The notes below the pieces were generated by a model that saw only the letters and a list, made by a program, of their open reading frames with translations, did no database searches and was not told the DNA's origin. This document shows, piece after piece, positions 1 through 8,404 of a stretch of 64,000 nt of DNA. Position 1 is the stretch's first letter. Every line of letters starts with the position of its first letter. The DNA is from Clostridium sp. (GTDB taxonomy: Bacteria; Bacillota; Clostridia; Lachnospirales; Lachnospiraceae): assembly GCA_023664385.1 (NCBI GenBank), contig JAMPFU010000007.1, positions 39,660 to 103,659 of the forward strand, in the 5' to 3' direction. Made by a program: the position numbers and the translations under genes.

Positions 1-609
1 GAGCAAAGTACATTGGTTCCTTCAAGAAAGGTACATGTAGGTGATATAGCGTCAATCTTTTGCTCTGACATGGATATCAGCCATGCTGCTGAGAAAACGC
101 TTATCACGACACTGACAAACACGGAGCAGGATCAGATTGTGATAACGGCAATGAAAATTGTCGAGCTTGTTTCCCTTCAATATAAGGATTTAAGCATTGT
201 CAGCATAGGCTGTCCTGAAACAATCGTATATTACCGCAATCTTAAACCGGTATCGAAATTTAAGGGAAATTTAAAAAGTGCACTTATGATACTGCTTGCT
301 TTTTTTGGGACTGCATACTCAGTCATGTCCTATAACGGTGACGTTGATGCCGTAAAGCTCTTAAACGACCTGTATATTTTGTTTACTGGTGACAGAAACG
401 GAAACACCCTAGGGCAAACACTTGGAATTGTTGCATATTCCCTGGGGCTTTGTGCCGGCATGATTATATTCTTTAATCACGGCATAAACAAAAAAAACAC
501 TGATGACCCGACTCCCCTTCAGGTACAGATGCGTCTATATGAGCAGGATGTTAATACCTGTATTATAGTTGACAGCACAAGGGATAACAAAACCTTAGAT
601 GTTAATTAA
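1..609 (+). CDS. spoVAA: Stage V sporulation protein AA, 5' end cut by window edge
   Basis: SpoVAA is a membrane subunit of the SpoVA channel that moves Ca-dipicolinic acid into the forespore and out at germination. The frame is open to base 1 with no stop, so the true start is upstream; the TTG at 13 is only the first possible start inside the window. The visible part has the conserved CPETIVYYR segment in the soluble N-terminal domain, a membrane segment at about residues 88-105, the ITGERN-like FTGDRNGN motif, a second membrane segment and FFNHGINKKNTDDPTPLQVQM near the C-terminus, all in the order seen in Bacillus SpoVAA. It overlaps spoVAB by 11 bases, as expected in a translationally coupled operon. 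Confidence 0.93.
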   Translation, partial: EQSTLVPSRKVHVGDIASIFCSDMDISHAAEKTLITTLTNTEQDQIVITAMKIVELVSLQYKDLSIVSIGCPETIVYYRNLKPVSKFKGNLKSALMILLAFFGTAYSVMSYNGDVDAVKLLNDLYILFTGDRNGNTLGQTLGIVAYSLGLCAGMIIFFNHGINKKNTDDPTPLQVQMRLYEQDVNTCIIVDSTRDNKTLDVN

Positions 610-1012
610 AAGCACGCTCTACGTTTTATTCTGCCTGGTTGCAGGGGGAGCCGTCTCGGCAGGATATGTAGCATTTATAACCTTGCTTGGTATTTTTGAC
701 AAATTATCAGAAAAGCTCAAGGCAGTAAAATACAGCTATATCATAGAAACATTAATCATCATCGGGGTAACGCTTGGCAATTTTGTATACCTGCTTCAGC
801 TTAAATTACCCTTCGGGCTTACAGGCTATATATTTTTTGAGCTTATGGGCGGTATTTTTACAGGCTGTCTTGCAGGTGCACTTGCAGAAACCATAAATAT
901 TTTTCCAATACTTTCAAGGAGGTTTTCAATCAGGAAAAATCTTCACTATGCACTTATTGCAGCAGCCTTGGGAAAGGCGACAGGTTCCTTAATCCAGCTT
1001 CTGCTGCTCTAA
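599..1012 (+). CDS. spoVAB: Stage V sporulation protein AB
   Basis: This is a 137-aa, mostly hydrophobic protein with about four membrane segments. It includes the GGAVSAGYVAFITLLG and FELMGGIFTGCLAGALAE blocks typical of SpoVAB. It is an accessory membrane subunit of the SpoVA dipicolinate channel in the inner forespore membrane. The ATG at 599 lies inside the end of spoVAA and the next gene, spoVAC, starts 18 bases after the stop. In Bacillus this operon is driven by sigma-G; the promoter would lie left of the window, so regulation cannot be seen here. Confidence 0.92.
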   Translation: MLIKSTLYVLFCLVAGGAVSAGYVAFITLLGIFDKLSEKLKAVKYSYIIETLIIIGVTLGNFVYLLQLKLPFGLTGYIFFELMGGIFTGCLAGALAETINIFPILSRRFSIRKNLHYALIAAALGKATGSLIQLLLL

Positions 1013-1029
1013 ATATAAAGGAGGTAACT

Positions 1030-1491
1030 ATGAAGGTAAAACAAAACGATGAAGAATACAACAAATATGTTGATGCCGTAACTCCGAAGCACAACCCATT
1101 TAAAAACTGCTTCAATGCTTTTTGGATAGGCGGACTTATCTGTGTCATCGGACAGGCAATCAATAATTTCATGATGTCATATTTTGAATTTAACAAGGAG
1201 GACGCAGGAAGCTACACATCACTTATCCTAGTTTTATTAAGCGTGCTTCTGACAAGCTTTAACCTTTACAAAAAAATTGCCAAATACGGAGGGGCAGGAG
1301 CCCTCGTTCCAATTACCGGCTTTGCCAACTCTGTAGCCTCACCGACAATTGAGTATAAAAAGGAGGGCGAGGTATTTGGAAAGGGCGTCAAGGTATTTAC
1401 CATTGCCGGTCCCGTAATCCTGTTCGGAATCGTAACAAGCTTTATACTTGGTTTTATTTACTGGGTAGTAAAGCTGATAGGCTTAGTATAG
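1030..1491 (+). CDS. spoVAC: Stage V sporulation protein AC
   Basis: SpoVAC is the mechanosensitive channel-forming subunit of the SpoVA complex. This 153-aa protein has the family signature: a charged N-terminus ending in TPKHNPFKNC, then membrane segments separated by KYGGAGALVPITGFANSVASP. The GAGALVPITGFAN block is also found in SpoVAE downstream, because the two families are related. A clear AAAGGAGG site ends seven bases before the ATG. The gene sits between spoVAB and spoVAD, six bases before the first possible spoVAD start. Confidence 0.95.
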   Translation: MKVKQNDEEYNKYVDAVTPKHNPFKNCFNAFWIGGLICVIGQAINNFMMSYFEFNKEDAGSYTSLILVLLSVLLTSFNLYKKIAKYGGAGALVPITGFANSVASPTIEYKKEGEVFGKGVKVFTIAGPVILFGIVTSFILGFIYWVVKLIGLV

Positions 1492-1503
1492 GAGGAAATG
1501 TAT

Positions 1504-2535
1504 ATGAATAATCAGTCAGTGGGAAAACAAAGCATAAAATTTGAAAATCCTCCCGTCATCATCAGTCAGGCGTCAGTTGTTGGAGAAATGGAGGGGCAGG
1601 GACCTCTCGGCTCATATTTTGACCAGATTGAAACCGACCCCTCCTTCGGACAGGAATCCTGGGAGCTTGGAGAGTCTGAAATGGTAAGACGGGCAGTATC
1701 TACAGCCATAACAAAATCAGGGCTGGAACAAAGTAAAATAAAATATATCTTCGGCGGCGACCTCTTGGGACAGCTTATCGGTACAACCTTCGGGCTGAAG
1801 GATTTTAATATACCGCTTTTCGGTCTTTACGGTGCCTGCTCCACATGCGGAGAGTCACTTTCACTTGCCGCAATGACAGTAGCGGCAGGCTATGCAGAAA
1901 ACGTCCTTGCTGTTACAAGCAGCCATTACGGTGGTGCTGAAAAGCAGTTCCGTTTTCCACTTGAATACGGAAATCAGCGTCCCTTGAGTGCTACATGGAC
2001 CGTTACGGGAAGCGGCGCATTTATTGTAAGCCAAACAAACGGAGAACAGCCCATGCTCCAATATCCGCGCATAACTGCCATAACCACAGGCAAGGTAGTT
2101 GATTACGGTGTGCGGGACAGCCTTAATATGGGGGCATGTATGGCGCCTGCGGCAGCGGACGTTATCTATCAATGCTTCGAGGACTTAAACCTAAAGGAAA
2201 CCCAGTTTGACAAAATCATAACCGGAGACTTAGGTAAGGTTGGAAGCGAAATTTTAATTAAGCTTCTAAAGGATAACGGTCATGACATCAGCAAACAGCA
2301 TATGGACTGTGGTGTTACTATATACAACAATGAGCAGCAGGATACACATAGCGGAGGAAGTGGATGTGGATGCTCTGCTGTGACGCTTGCAGGCTACATT
2401 ATTCACAACCTTAAGCAGCATATGTGGAAAAAGGTTCTTTTTGTTCCTACAGGAGCGCTTTTATCAACCGTAAGCTACAACGAGGGACAGACAATCCCCG
2501 GAATAGCCCATGCACTTGTGATTGAACAAAAATAA
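1504..2535 (+). CDS. spoVAD: Stage V sporulation protein AD
   Basis: SpoVAD is the soluble, dipicolinic-acid-binding SpoVA subunit with a thiolase-like fold. The 343-aa product has the expected blocks: QGPLGSYFDQ, FGLYGACSTCGESL, SSHYGGAEKQFRFPLEYG and the C-terminal HSGGSGCGCSAVTLAGY. Two in-frame ATGs lie six bases apart. The one at 1504 is chosen because the GGAGG at 1491-1495 is eight bases away, whereas it is only two bases from the ATG at 1498. It follows spoVAC directly and is followed after 30 bases by spoVAE. Confidence 0.95.
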   Translation: MNNQSVGKQSIKFENPPVIISQASVVGEMEGQGPLGSYFDQIETDPSFGQESWELGESEMVRRAVSTAITKSGLEQSKIKYIFGGDLLGQLIGTTFGLKDFNIPLFGLYGACSTCGESLSLAAMTVAAGYAENVLAVTSSHYGGAEKQFRFPLEYGNQRPLSATWTVTGSGAFIVSQTNGEQPMLQYPRITAITTGKVVDYGVRDSLNMGACMAPAAADVIYQCFEDLNLKETQFDKIITGDLGKVGSEILIKLLKDNGHDISKQHMDCGVTIYNNEQQDTHSGGSGCGCSAVTLAGYIIHNLKQHMWKKVLFVPTGALLSTVSYNEGQTIPGIAHALVIEQK

Positions 2536-2565
2536 AGATTAAAATAATTTTATTAGGAGAATACT

Positions 2566-2925
2566 ATGGATTATATAAAAGCATTTATCATTGGCGGCAT
2601 TATATGTATCTTGGCACAAATATTAATGGACACGACAAAGCTTATGCCCGGTCGGGTCATGGTTATACTCGTATGTACAGGCGCAATTTTAGGTTCCGTC
2701 GGAATTTATAAGCCATTTCTTGAGTTTGCAGGAGCCGGTGCCTCCGTACCACTTACAGGCTTTGGTTATAACCTTTGGAAAGGAATAAAGGAAGCAGTTG
2801 ATACAGACGGATTTATAGGATTGTTCCGGGGCGGATTTACAATGGCTGCGGTTGGAACCTCAGCAGCGCTTATCCTATCCTACTTTGCATCTCTTATATT
2901 CCAACCTAAAATGCCGAAAAATTAA
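2566..2925 (+). CDS. spoVAE: Stage V sporulation protein AE (SpoVAEb type)
   Basis: This 119-aa membrane protein begins MDYIKAFIIGGIICILAQ and carries AGAGASVPLTGFGYNLWKG, the hallmark block of SpoVAE/SpoVAC family subunits of the dipicolinate channel. It has about four membrane segments. It has its own AGGAG site and is the last gene of the visible spoVA operon: there is no spoVAEa or spoVAF before the terminator at 3004-3036. The short form of the operon, ending at spoVAE, is common in clostridia. Confidence 0.93.
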   Translation: MDYIKAFIIGGIICILAQILMDTTKLMPGRVMVILVCTGAILGSVGIYKPFLEFAGAGASVPLTGFGYNLWKGIKEAVDTDGFIGLFRGGFTMAAVGTSAALILSYFASLIFQPKMPKN

Positions 2926-2980
2926 CTTATTATCTGCATATGTTAATTATAAGCAAACAAGCATATGCTTTTAATATAGA

Positions 2981-3004
2981 TATTGTATGTTTAAACATAC
3001 AATA
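2981..3004. repeat. 24-bp perfect palindrome after spoVAE
   Basis: The 12 bases TATTGTATGTTT are followed immediately by their exact reverse complement, giving a loopless 24-bp palindrome. It abuts the terminator hairpin at 3004-3036. It could be a protein-binding site or part of a cruciform-prone bidirectional terminator. Nothing in the sequence tells which. Confidence 0.6.
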
Positions 3005-3036
3005 AGGGGCTGTCGTTAAAGTGGCAGCCCCTTTTC
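3004..3036. terminator. Terminator hairpin shared by spoVA operon and convergent PBP gene
   Basis: AAGGGGCTGTC pairs with GGCAGCCCCTT across a short loop (one G-U pair), and TTTTC follows on the plus strand. It ends the spoVA operon on the plus strand. The gene on the minus strand ends nine bases away, so the hairpin probably serves both. The foot sequence GGGGCTGTC recurs in other hairpins of this window. Confidence 0.8.
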
Positions 3037-3044
3037 ATTTTATA

Positions 3045-5933
3045 TTATTGTGCAGGTGGTGTTTCCGTTGGCGGCGCTTCCGTCGGCGGTGCCTCCGTTG
3101 TTGGTGCTGCCGTAGTCGGCGCTTCCGTTGGCGGCGGCGCAACTGTTGTAGCAGGAGGCGGTGTCGTACCTTCTCCGGTTTTGCTAAAGGTTGCTGAAAT
3201 TGTTGCATCTGCCTCAATGTTTACAAATGTATAAGTGCTTCTAGCGCCCTGACTTACCCCATTGACAAGGACATCCTGAATAACATATCCGTTGTATGGT
3301 GTTATATAGTAGGTAACTGTTGTTCCCTTATCAACTGAGGCTGACGCGGATATGGTGCCGCCCTCGCCTGCCTGGGAGGTTATCATAACCTGTTCTGCCT
3401 GCTCAGGGTGCAGGTCACATATTTCCTCCGTATACTTGTAATCATCGTGGCCATCTCCCACATATTCCTTTGTGCCGTCATCCTTTACCCTGACAACAAA
3501 CTCAACCACCTCAGGGCAGGTGTTTGTTGCTATTTTCTTTGATTCCTTACATAGCTTTACAGGCTCATGTCCTGGACAGGTTCCGCCTCTAAAGCTTCCG
3601 GTTGCACAATAGTCAGTAAATGTAGGGCATGTCTCAAGCGGAATTTGTCCTGTTATCTGACAGAGCGTTATACTGCTTATACCGTCTGGTCTTTCCATGA
3701 TAATCCTTGAGGTATCCTGCCCCTCAAGCTCTGCAATTCTATCCATAACATCACGCCACATACACTTTGGTGCATTCGTACCGTATCTGGCAAGATCCAC
3801 ATTTGAATCACAGCCCATCCAGACCGAACCTGTATAATATGGCGTCATACCACAAAACCAAAGGTCATAGTTGCTTGAGGTTGTACCTGTCTTACCTGAA
3901 CAGGCAACTCCCGACCTAAGATGCGCCATACTTCCCGTTCCTGCCGTAAGGGTGGTTCGCATCGCCTCAAGAAGAAGCCACGCCGTCGTAGGCTTCATAA
4001 CCGTATGGGAGGTCGGTGTTGTATTATCTATAATCACATTTCCGTCATGGTCCAAAACCTTAGAATAAAATACAGGCTTATTATAAACGCCTCCATTGGC
4101 AATTGTGGCATATGCCGCTGTAATCTCAAGGTTTGTCACTCCATAGGTAAGTCCGCCTAGGGCTATAGACTGGTTGATATCGGAATATACGGTACCGTCC
4201 GATCCGGTTTCGCTATCAATAATGGTTGTAAAGCCATAATCAACCAAATATTGGTACGCAACCTCTGGCGTGGCTGCCGTAATTGCCTTAACCGCACAAA
4301 TATTTGCAGACTGCTCAATCGCCTCTCTCAATGAAAAATATCCCCTGTATGACAGTCCCCACCAGTTTTTAACCTGTACGCCATTGTCATAATGAAATTC
4401 CTCATCAAGGAACGGAGATGCAAGAGAGCCACCATAGGAATCTATATAAGGCGTATATGCTGCAAGTATTTTAAATGTAGATCCTGCCTGACGCGTTGAC
4501 ATGGTTGCCCTGTTAAACGCCCTGTCAACCTTTTTTTCTCCACGTCCGCTGAATATTGCTTTCACATATCCGTTATGCTGGTCTATAATCGTCATCGTAA
4601 ACTGAGGCTGCGGGTCAACCTGATAGGACTCTGCAAAAAATGTACCGCCCGTTTCCTCAAGCATTGCTTCCTTATACACATCTGCTGCAGCCCTTGCGGA
4701 TGTTTCATCAGGATATATTTCATTATACTTTGGATTACCTGTCTGTTCCCTATAATATGAGAGCAAATTTTCCAGGCTGAAGTTCATAGGCTCATTATTT
4801 TCATCCGTCAGGGTAAGCTGATATTTTAATGCCACACTCGTTCCCTCATAATAATAGTCCGTCTTATTCAGCTCCTCGTCAAGAATTGCCTGAATATCGT
4901 CATCCTGAACAGAATATAGGGTATAGCCTCCCGTAAATACCTCAATAGACGCCTGTGCTTTTGTAAATCCATACAACTCCATAAGATCATTCTCAAATGC
5001 ATCAAGAAGGGCATCCGTGTAATAGGAATTGGCAGAATAGCTTTCCTTCTGAATACGGTCAATCTCCGCTATTCTTGTATATACGTCGTCAGCCATGGCT
5101 GTATCGTATTGCTCCTGCGTGATATATTCAAGCTCAAGCATCTTATCAAGCACATCCTCACGTCTATGGGCATTTGCCTCCGGGAAAATCGTAGGGTCAT
5201 AACCATATGGATTTTTTGTTATTCCCGCAATAACCGCTATTTCAGATATGGTAAGATCTTTTATATCCTTGTCAAAATACGCTTCCGCAGCAGCCTGAAT
5301 GCCGTGAACACCGCTGCCTAAGTATATTGTATTCAGGTAATATTCAAGTATGGCTTCCTTGTCATACTTTTTTTCCAGCTCAAGGGCAAGGTACTGCTCC
5401 TGAACCTTTCTCTCTACCTTATCAAGGAAAGAAGACTCATCCATACCTACATTAAACACATGGTTTTTGATAAGCTGCTGGGTTATTGTACTTGCTCCCT
5501 GGTCAAAATCTCCCGTGGTTATTCCATGTACTCCTGCACGGAAGATACCTCTTACGTCAATTCCGTTGTGTGTCCAAAAACGCTGATCCTCTATTGCCAC
5601 AAAGGCGTTTACCCAATCCTCCGGTATATCCTCATAATAAACATACACCCTGTTGGAATCTATGGTAGCAATCTCATTTTTAACATTTCCGTTTTGGTCA
5701 CATATGACTGTCCGAAAACCCTTTGGTACAATATTGATATCATTCACATCCGGTGCCCCATCCAGAATACCCTTCATCATTCCAAATGCAGCGCCTGCTC
5801 CCGCAACAATAACAGCTATAAATGAAACTAAAATTAACTTAAAAAAATTGACTAAAATTTTCCGTCTGGTCCGTTGTGCCTTGGAGACCAGTTTTCTCTG
5901 CTTCTTCTCAGTCTCCTGTATTGAAAAGCCCAT
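3045..5933 (-). CDS. Class A penicillin-binding protein (bifunctional transglycosylase/transpeptidase)
   Basis: The 962-aa protein polymerises and cross-links peptidoglycan at the outer face of the membrane. A basic N-terminus is followed by one membrane anchor (about 30-52). The GT51 domain carries the catalytic Glu in VAIEDQRFW (about 115) and GASTITQQL. The transpeptidase domain has STFK (485-488), SANICAVK and SGKTGTT. After it come a Cys-containing stretch, an InlB-like Bacterial repeat (GEGGTISASASVDKGT) and a Pro/Thr/Glu-rich tail of about 45 residues. The tail resembles those of Gram-positive PBP1-type proteins and probably lies in the wall. A GGAGG site precedes the ATG. It is transcribed alone, converging on spoVA. 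Confidence 0.95.
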   Translation of the reverse strand: MGFSIQETEKKQRKLVSKAQRTRRKILVNFFKLILVSFIAVIVAGAGAAFGMMKGILDGAPDVNDINIVPKGFRTVICDQNGNVKNEIATIDSNRVYVYYEDIPEDWVNAFVAIEDQRFWTHNGIDVRGIFRAGVHGITTGDFDQGASTITQQLIKNHVFNVGMDESSFLDKVERKVQEQYLALELEKKYDKEAILEYYLNTIYLGSGVHGIQAAAEAYFDKDIKDLTISEIAVIAGITKNPYGYDPTIFPEANAHRREDVLDKMLELEYITQEQYDTAMADDVYTRIAEIDRIQKESYSANSYYTDALLDAFENDLMELYGFTKAQASIEVFTGGYTLYSVQDDDIQAILDEELNKTDYYYEGTSVALKYQLTLTDENNEPMNFSLENLLSYYREQTGNPKYNEIYPDETSARAAADVYKEAMLEETGGTFFAESYQVDPQPQFTMTIIDQHNGYVKAIFSGRGEKKVDRAFNRATMSTRQAGSTFKILAAYTPYIDSYGGSLASPFLDEEFHYDNGVQVKNWWGLSYRGYFSLREAIEQSANICAVKAITAATPEVAYQYLVDYGFTTIIDSETGSDGTVYSDINQSIALGGLTYGVTNLEITAAYATIANGGVYNKPVFYSKVLDHDGNVIIDNTTPTSHTVMKPTTAWLLLEAMRTTLTAGTGSMAHLRSGVACSGKTGTTSSNYDLWFCGMTPYYTGSVWMGCDSNVDLARYGTNAPKCMWRDVMDRIAELEGQDTSRIIMERPDGISSITLCQITGQIPLETCPTFTDYCATGSFRGGTCPGHEPVKLCKESKKIATNTCPEVVEFVVRVKDDGTKEYVGDGHDDYKYTEEICDLHPEQAEQVMITSQAGEGGTISASASVDKGTTVTYYITPYNGYVIQDVLVNGVSQGARSTYTFVNIEADATISATFSKTGEGTTPPPATTVAPPPTEAPTTAAPTTEAPPTEAPPTETPPAQ
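3056..3150 (-). repeat. Low-complexity repeats encoding Pro/Thr tail of the PBP
   Basis: The DNA repeats short units such as GGCGGCGCTTCCGT and encodes TEAPTT/TEAPP-type repeats at the end of the penicillin-binding protein. The repeat is in frame and coding, and it is GC-richer than its surroundings. Such tracts can change in length by slippage without breaking the enzyme domains. Confidence 0.75.
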
Positions 5934-6072
5934 GGAGCCACCTCCTTATTACTGTATGTACACTCAATTATTCATAAGTATATCAAAAAAAAACTCCAAA
6001 TACAAGTACCGTAAAATTCTAACACGAAATCATGTTCAAATTGTGACTTACAAGTAATTTTTGACTTATATT

Positions 6073-6741
6073 TTAAATGTTATTCCATTTTAAAAACTCT
6101 GTAGCAATATTTGCGATAAGCCTGTCCATTTCCTCCAAAACAAAAACCATAAGCGGTTCATCTATCTTCTTTCGCCTCATAACCCTATCTATTTCAGTCC
6201 TTACCCGTTCCATGCTAAAGCCGTCATTTTCTATGATTGCCTGACAATCCTTCAGTTCAAGATTTCTTAGTCCATACCGTTCAATATAACGACTGTTCAT
6301 TCTCGTATAATCCCCGTAATACATTTCCTCAGAAAAAAAGAGCTTTCGCGGATAAATCCTTCCGTTGTCAATCAGCTTTACCTGCGTTACCTCATCATAC
6401 AAAAATGCAGGCTCAAGCTTATCGTTAAAGAAACGAAAGTGCTTCGTCCAATACAGCTCCAAAAATTTCAAATCAAAAATAAGGTGATGGTAATATCCCC
6501 TCACAAAGGGTTCATTTATCCTATCACCATGCTTTTCAAGAAATACATTCATATCCGGCTTTCTTACAAACTGCGTAAACGCCCTATCACTCCAAAAATG
6601 GCTCTGCTTTTTATTGTTTCCTGCCACAATGTCCGGTGCAACGCTTCCAACAATATAATCGTTTATATAGGTTTCATCCTTGATGCCGCACAACCGCAAA
6701 TACTCCTTGGCGGCTGCCATGTGAATTATAAAGCCCGGCAT
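6073..6741 (-). CDS. Zinc-dependent phospholipase C-like protein
   Basis: This 222-aa protein starts MPGFIIHMAAAKEYL and has GSVAPDIVAGNNKKQSHFW within the first 50 residues and GYYHHLIFDLKFLELYW later. This pattern (H, D, HxxH-like residues in a small helical protein) is that of clostridial proteins assigned to the zinc-dependent phospholipase C fold. There is no signal peptide, so it is probably cytoplasmic and its substrate is unknown. It overlaps the upstream gene by 16 bases, so the two are coupled. The function is inferred from the fold resemblance only. Confidence 0.6.
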   Translation of the reverse strand: MPGFIIHMAAAKEYLRLCGIKDETYINDYIVGSVAPDIVAGNNKKQSHFWSDRAFTQFVRKPDMNVFLEKHGDRINEPFVRGYYHHLIFDLKFLELYWTKHFRFFNDKLEPAFLYDEVTQVKLIDNGRIYPRKLFFSEEMYYGDYTRMNSRYIERYGLRNLELKDCQAIIENDGFSMERVRTEIDRVMRRKKIDEPLMVFVLEEMDRLIANIATEFLKWNNI

Positions 6742-7406
6742 AATCTCACTCCCGCCAGCATATCTTCATCAAGATATACATTATTTAACTTTTTTCGTAC
6801 CGTATCTGCACCGGTCTTTTCTGCTTTTACCATATCAGAAGCAATATCCTGCTGTACCCTTTTATCCTCCGGGCGTCCACTAATCCTTTCAAGGCTTTTA
6901 ATATTGTACATAAGCAGTCCTGACAGTATTTTTTCTATGGACATTTCCACTGCCTCCTGCCTCTTTAATTTCATTTCGGTATAATCTATGCTTCTCGGAA
7001 TATCTATGCACCTTACATATATATCCTTATCCGTTCCAAGCTTATTTTTCATAAATTGCTTCCTAAGCGTATTTAAGTTCAAAAGCCTGATATCTATATT
7101 TTTGTCAGAGCATTCTGACAGTGTTTCCCCCACAACGGAAATATACACATAGGTTTTGCTGCTGACTCTTAAGTTTTGTAAAAAGGAATACACTGCAAGA
7201 GAAAGCCCCCACCTATATGCAGGAACCACAAGTCCCACGCTGTCACAGGAAAGCAGTTCGCCTTCATATTCCGTATATTTTTTTACTACGCAGTCAGTAA
7301 GCCCTTTTTGTAAATGCAGTGCTATGACCCTTCCCGCATCCATTTTTCTGATATGCTCTGACCTGTAATCCGTATCGGTATCACATACATAAAACACAAG
7401 ATTCAT
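6726..7406 (-). CDS. Flavodoxin-like hypothetical protein
   Basis: The 226-aa product begins MNLVFYVCDTDTDYRSEHIRK and contains VGLVVPAYRWGLSLAVYSFL, which resembles the flavodoxin-domain segment of clostridial EFR1-type proteins. The usual phosphate loop after strand one (T/S-x-T-G-N-T) is not present. There are no ferredoxin cysteine motifs, and the C-terminal half is helical and charged. The gene lies three bases after tetR and overlaps the phospholipase-like gene, so the three form one transcript. It may be a decayed flavodoxin fold used for another purpose. Confidence 0.5.
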   Translation of the reverse strand: MNLVFYVCDTDTDYRSEHIRKMDAGRVIALHLQKGLTDCVVKKYTEYEGELLSCDSVGLVVPAYRWGLSLAVYSFLQNLRVSSKTYVYISVVGETLSECSDKNIDIRLLNLNTLRKQFMKNKLGTDKDIYVRCIDIPRSIDYTEMKLKRQEAVEMSIEKILSGLLMYNIKSLERISGRPEDKRVQQDIASDMVKAEKTGADTVRKKLNNVYLDEDMLAGVRLCRAL

Positions 7407-7409
7407 ACA

Positions 7410-8036
7410 CTACCCCCTGACTAAAGAATCAAAAAACATCCTAAAGGAATAGCGCAAATATTCTTCCTTCGTCATATTTAACCTACTGTGTATATAGTCT
7501 TTTTTTCTTCCTGCAACCTGTATAATTCCACTTATGGCAGACCACACATATAATACTGTCGGCTCAAGCTCAATATCCTTTCTCAGGGCATTTCCCTTGA
7601 TTCCCTTTTCTATCAGCTCCATTATGAGAAGTCTCAGTTCCTTTCCCATATCGTGCTTTATCATGCCTTGCCCCTTTTTTTGATTATTGAGACGGACATC
7701 TCCCGTAAGCCCCGCAAAATATCTTGGGTATTTTTCCTCAAAGGCTACAAGACATTCGCAGAACCGATAATAGCTTTTTTCAAAGTCCTGCTCCACATCC
7801 ATTTCCTGCCTTATTTCAGCGCCAAGCTCCTCAAGATACTCTCCCACAATAGAATTAAAAATATCCTCTTTGCTCTTGAAGTAAACGTATATAGTTGATT
7901 TGCTGTAATCAGCATGCCTTGCAATATCATCCATGGTAGTCCTATCAATACCATTGATATCAAACAATTCTTTTGCAGCAGTAAGAATATTGTCACGATT
8001 AAATTGCTCCAAGGCTTCTTTTTTTCTTGCGCCCAT
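7410..8036 (-). CDS. TetR/AcrR family transcriptional regulator
   Basis: This 208-aa repressor-type protein has an N-terminal helix-turn-helix domain (about residues 14-60) with the family pattern ILTAAKELFDINGIDRTTMD followed by IARHADYSKSTIYVYFKSKE. The C-terminal ligand domain is divergent and its ligand cannot be read from sequence. It leads a short operon with the flavodoxin-like and phospholipase-like genes. GAGG lies seven bases before the ATG. Ten bases, AACTGATAGT, just upstream of the start occur again inverted in the promoter 300 bases further up, which suggests autoregulation. Confidence 0.88.
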   Translation of the reverse strand: MGARKKEALEQFNRDNILTAAKELFDINGIDRTTMDDIARHADYSKSTIYVYFKSKEDIFNSIVGEYLEELGAEIRQEMDVEQDFEKSYYRFCECLVAFEEKYPRYFAGLTGDVRLNNQKKGQGMIKHDMGKELRLLIMELIEKGIKGNALRKDIELEPTVLYVWSAISGIIQVAGRKKDYIHSRLNMTKEEYLRYSFRMFFDSLVRG

Positions 8037-8404
8037 AAAAATACCTCAAATTAAACTGATAGTGTCACTTTTACTTTATTGGAAATTTCTTCCATATCCA
8101 CATAAACAAAATCTATATAAACATACTCAAAGTACAATTTATATAACAAAAGTATAATAAATATATTTTAGTTCAATTTCCGTATTTATAGTAAATTTAT
8201 TATACTTATAATTCAAAAAATATATTAAAAGTATTATAATAATACAATTAGTTTTTTTATTATATATTATGTATTATTTTTATATCATATGTTCAAAATA
8301 CAAAATAATAATACAATTTATATACCTTTATATTGTTTTTCAAACTTAATTGTTTTTTATTGTACTATCAGTTCGATTTTTTGTCAACAGTATTGTTAAA
8401 TTTT
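8037..8404 (-). promoter_or_regulatory. Very AT-rich leader between sigF and tetR with promoter and paired operator sites
   Basis: On the minus strand TTGACA (8387-8382), a 17-base spacer and TACAAT (8364-8359) form a near-consensus promoter reading toward tetR, giving a leader of about 315 bases. The spacer contains AACTGATAGT. The inverted copy of the same ten bases lies at 8054-8063, just before the tetR ribosome site. The DNA between is almost pure A/T with repeated AATAATACAATT-like strings and no open frame. The stretch also has to hold the end of the sigF transcript; no strong terminator stem is visible there. Confidence 0.6.

Noticed and set aside
3056..3150. Short tandem repeats that might suggest a CRISPR-like array
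   Set aside because: They are in-frame coding repeats of the PBP tail, with irregular units and no spacers. No CRISPR array or cas gene was found in the window.
3871..6057. Several plus-strand open frames opposite the penicillin-binding protein gene
   Set aside because: They lie antisense to a clear, full-length gene, have no ribosome sites or recognisable domains, and follow from its codon pattern.
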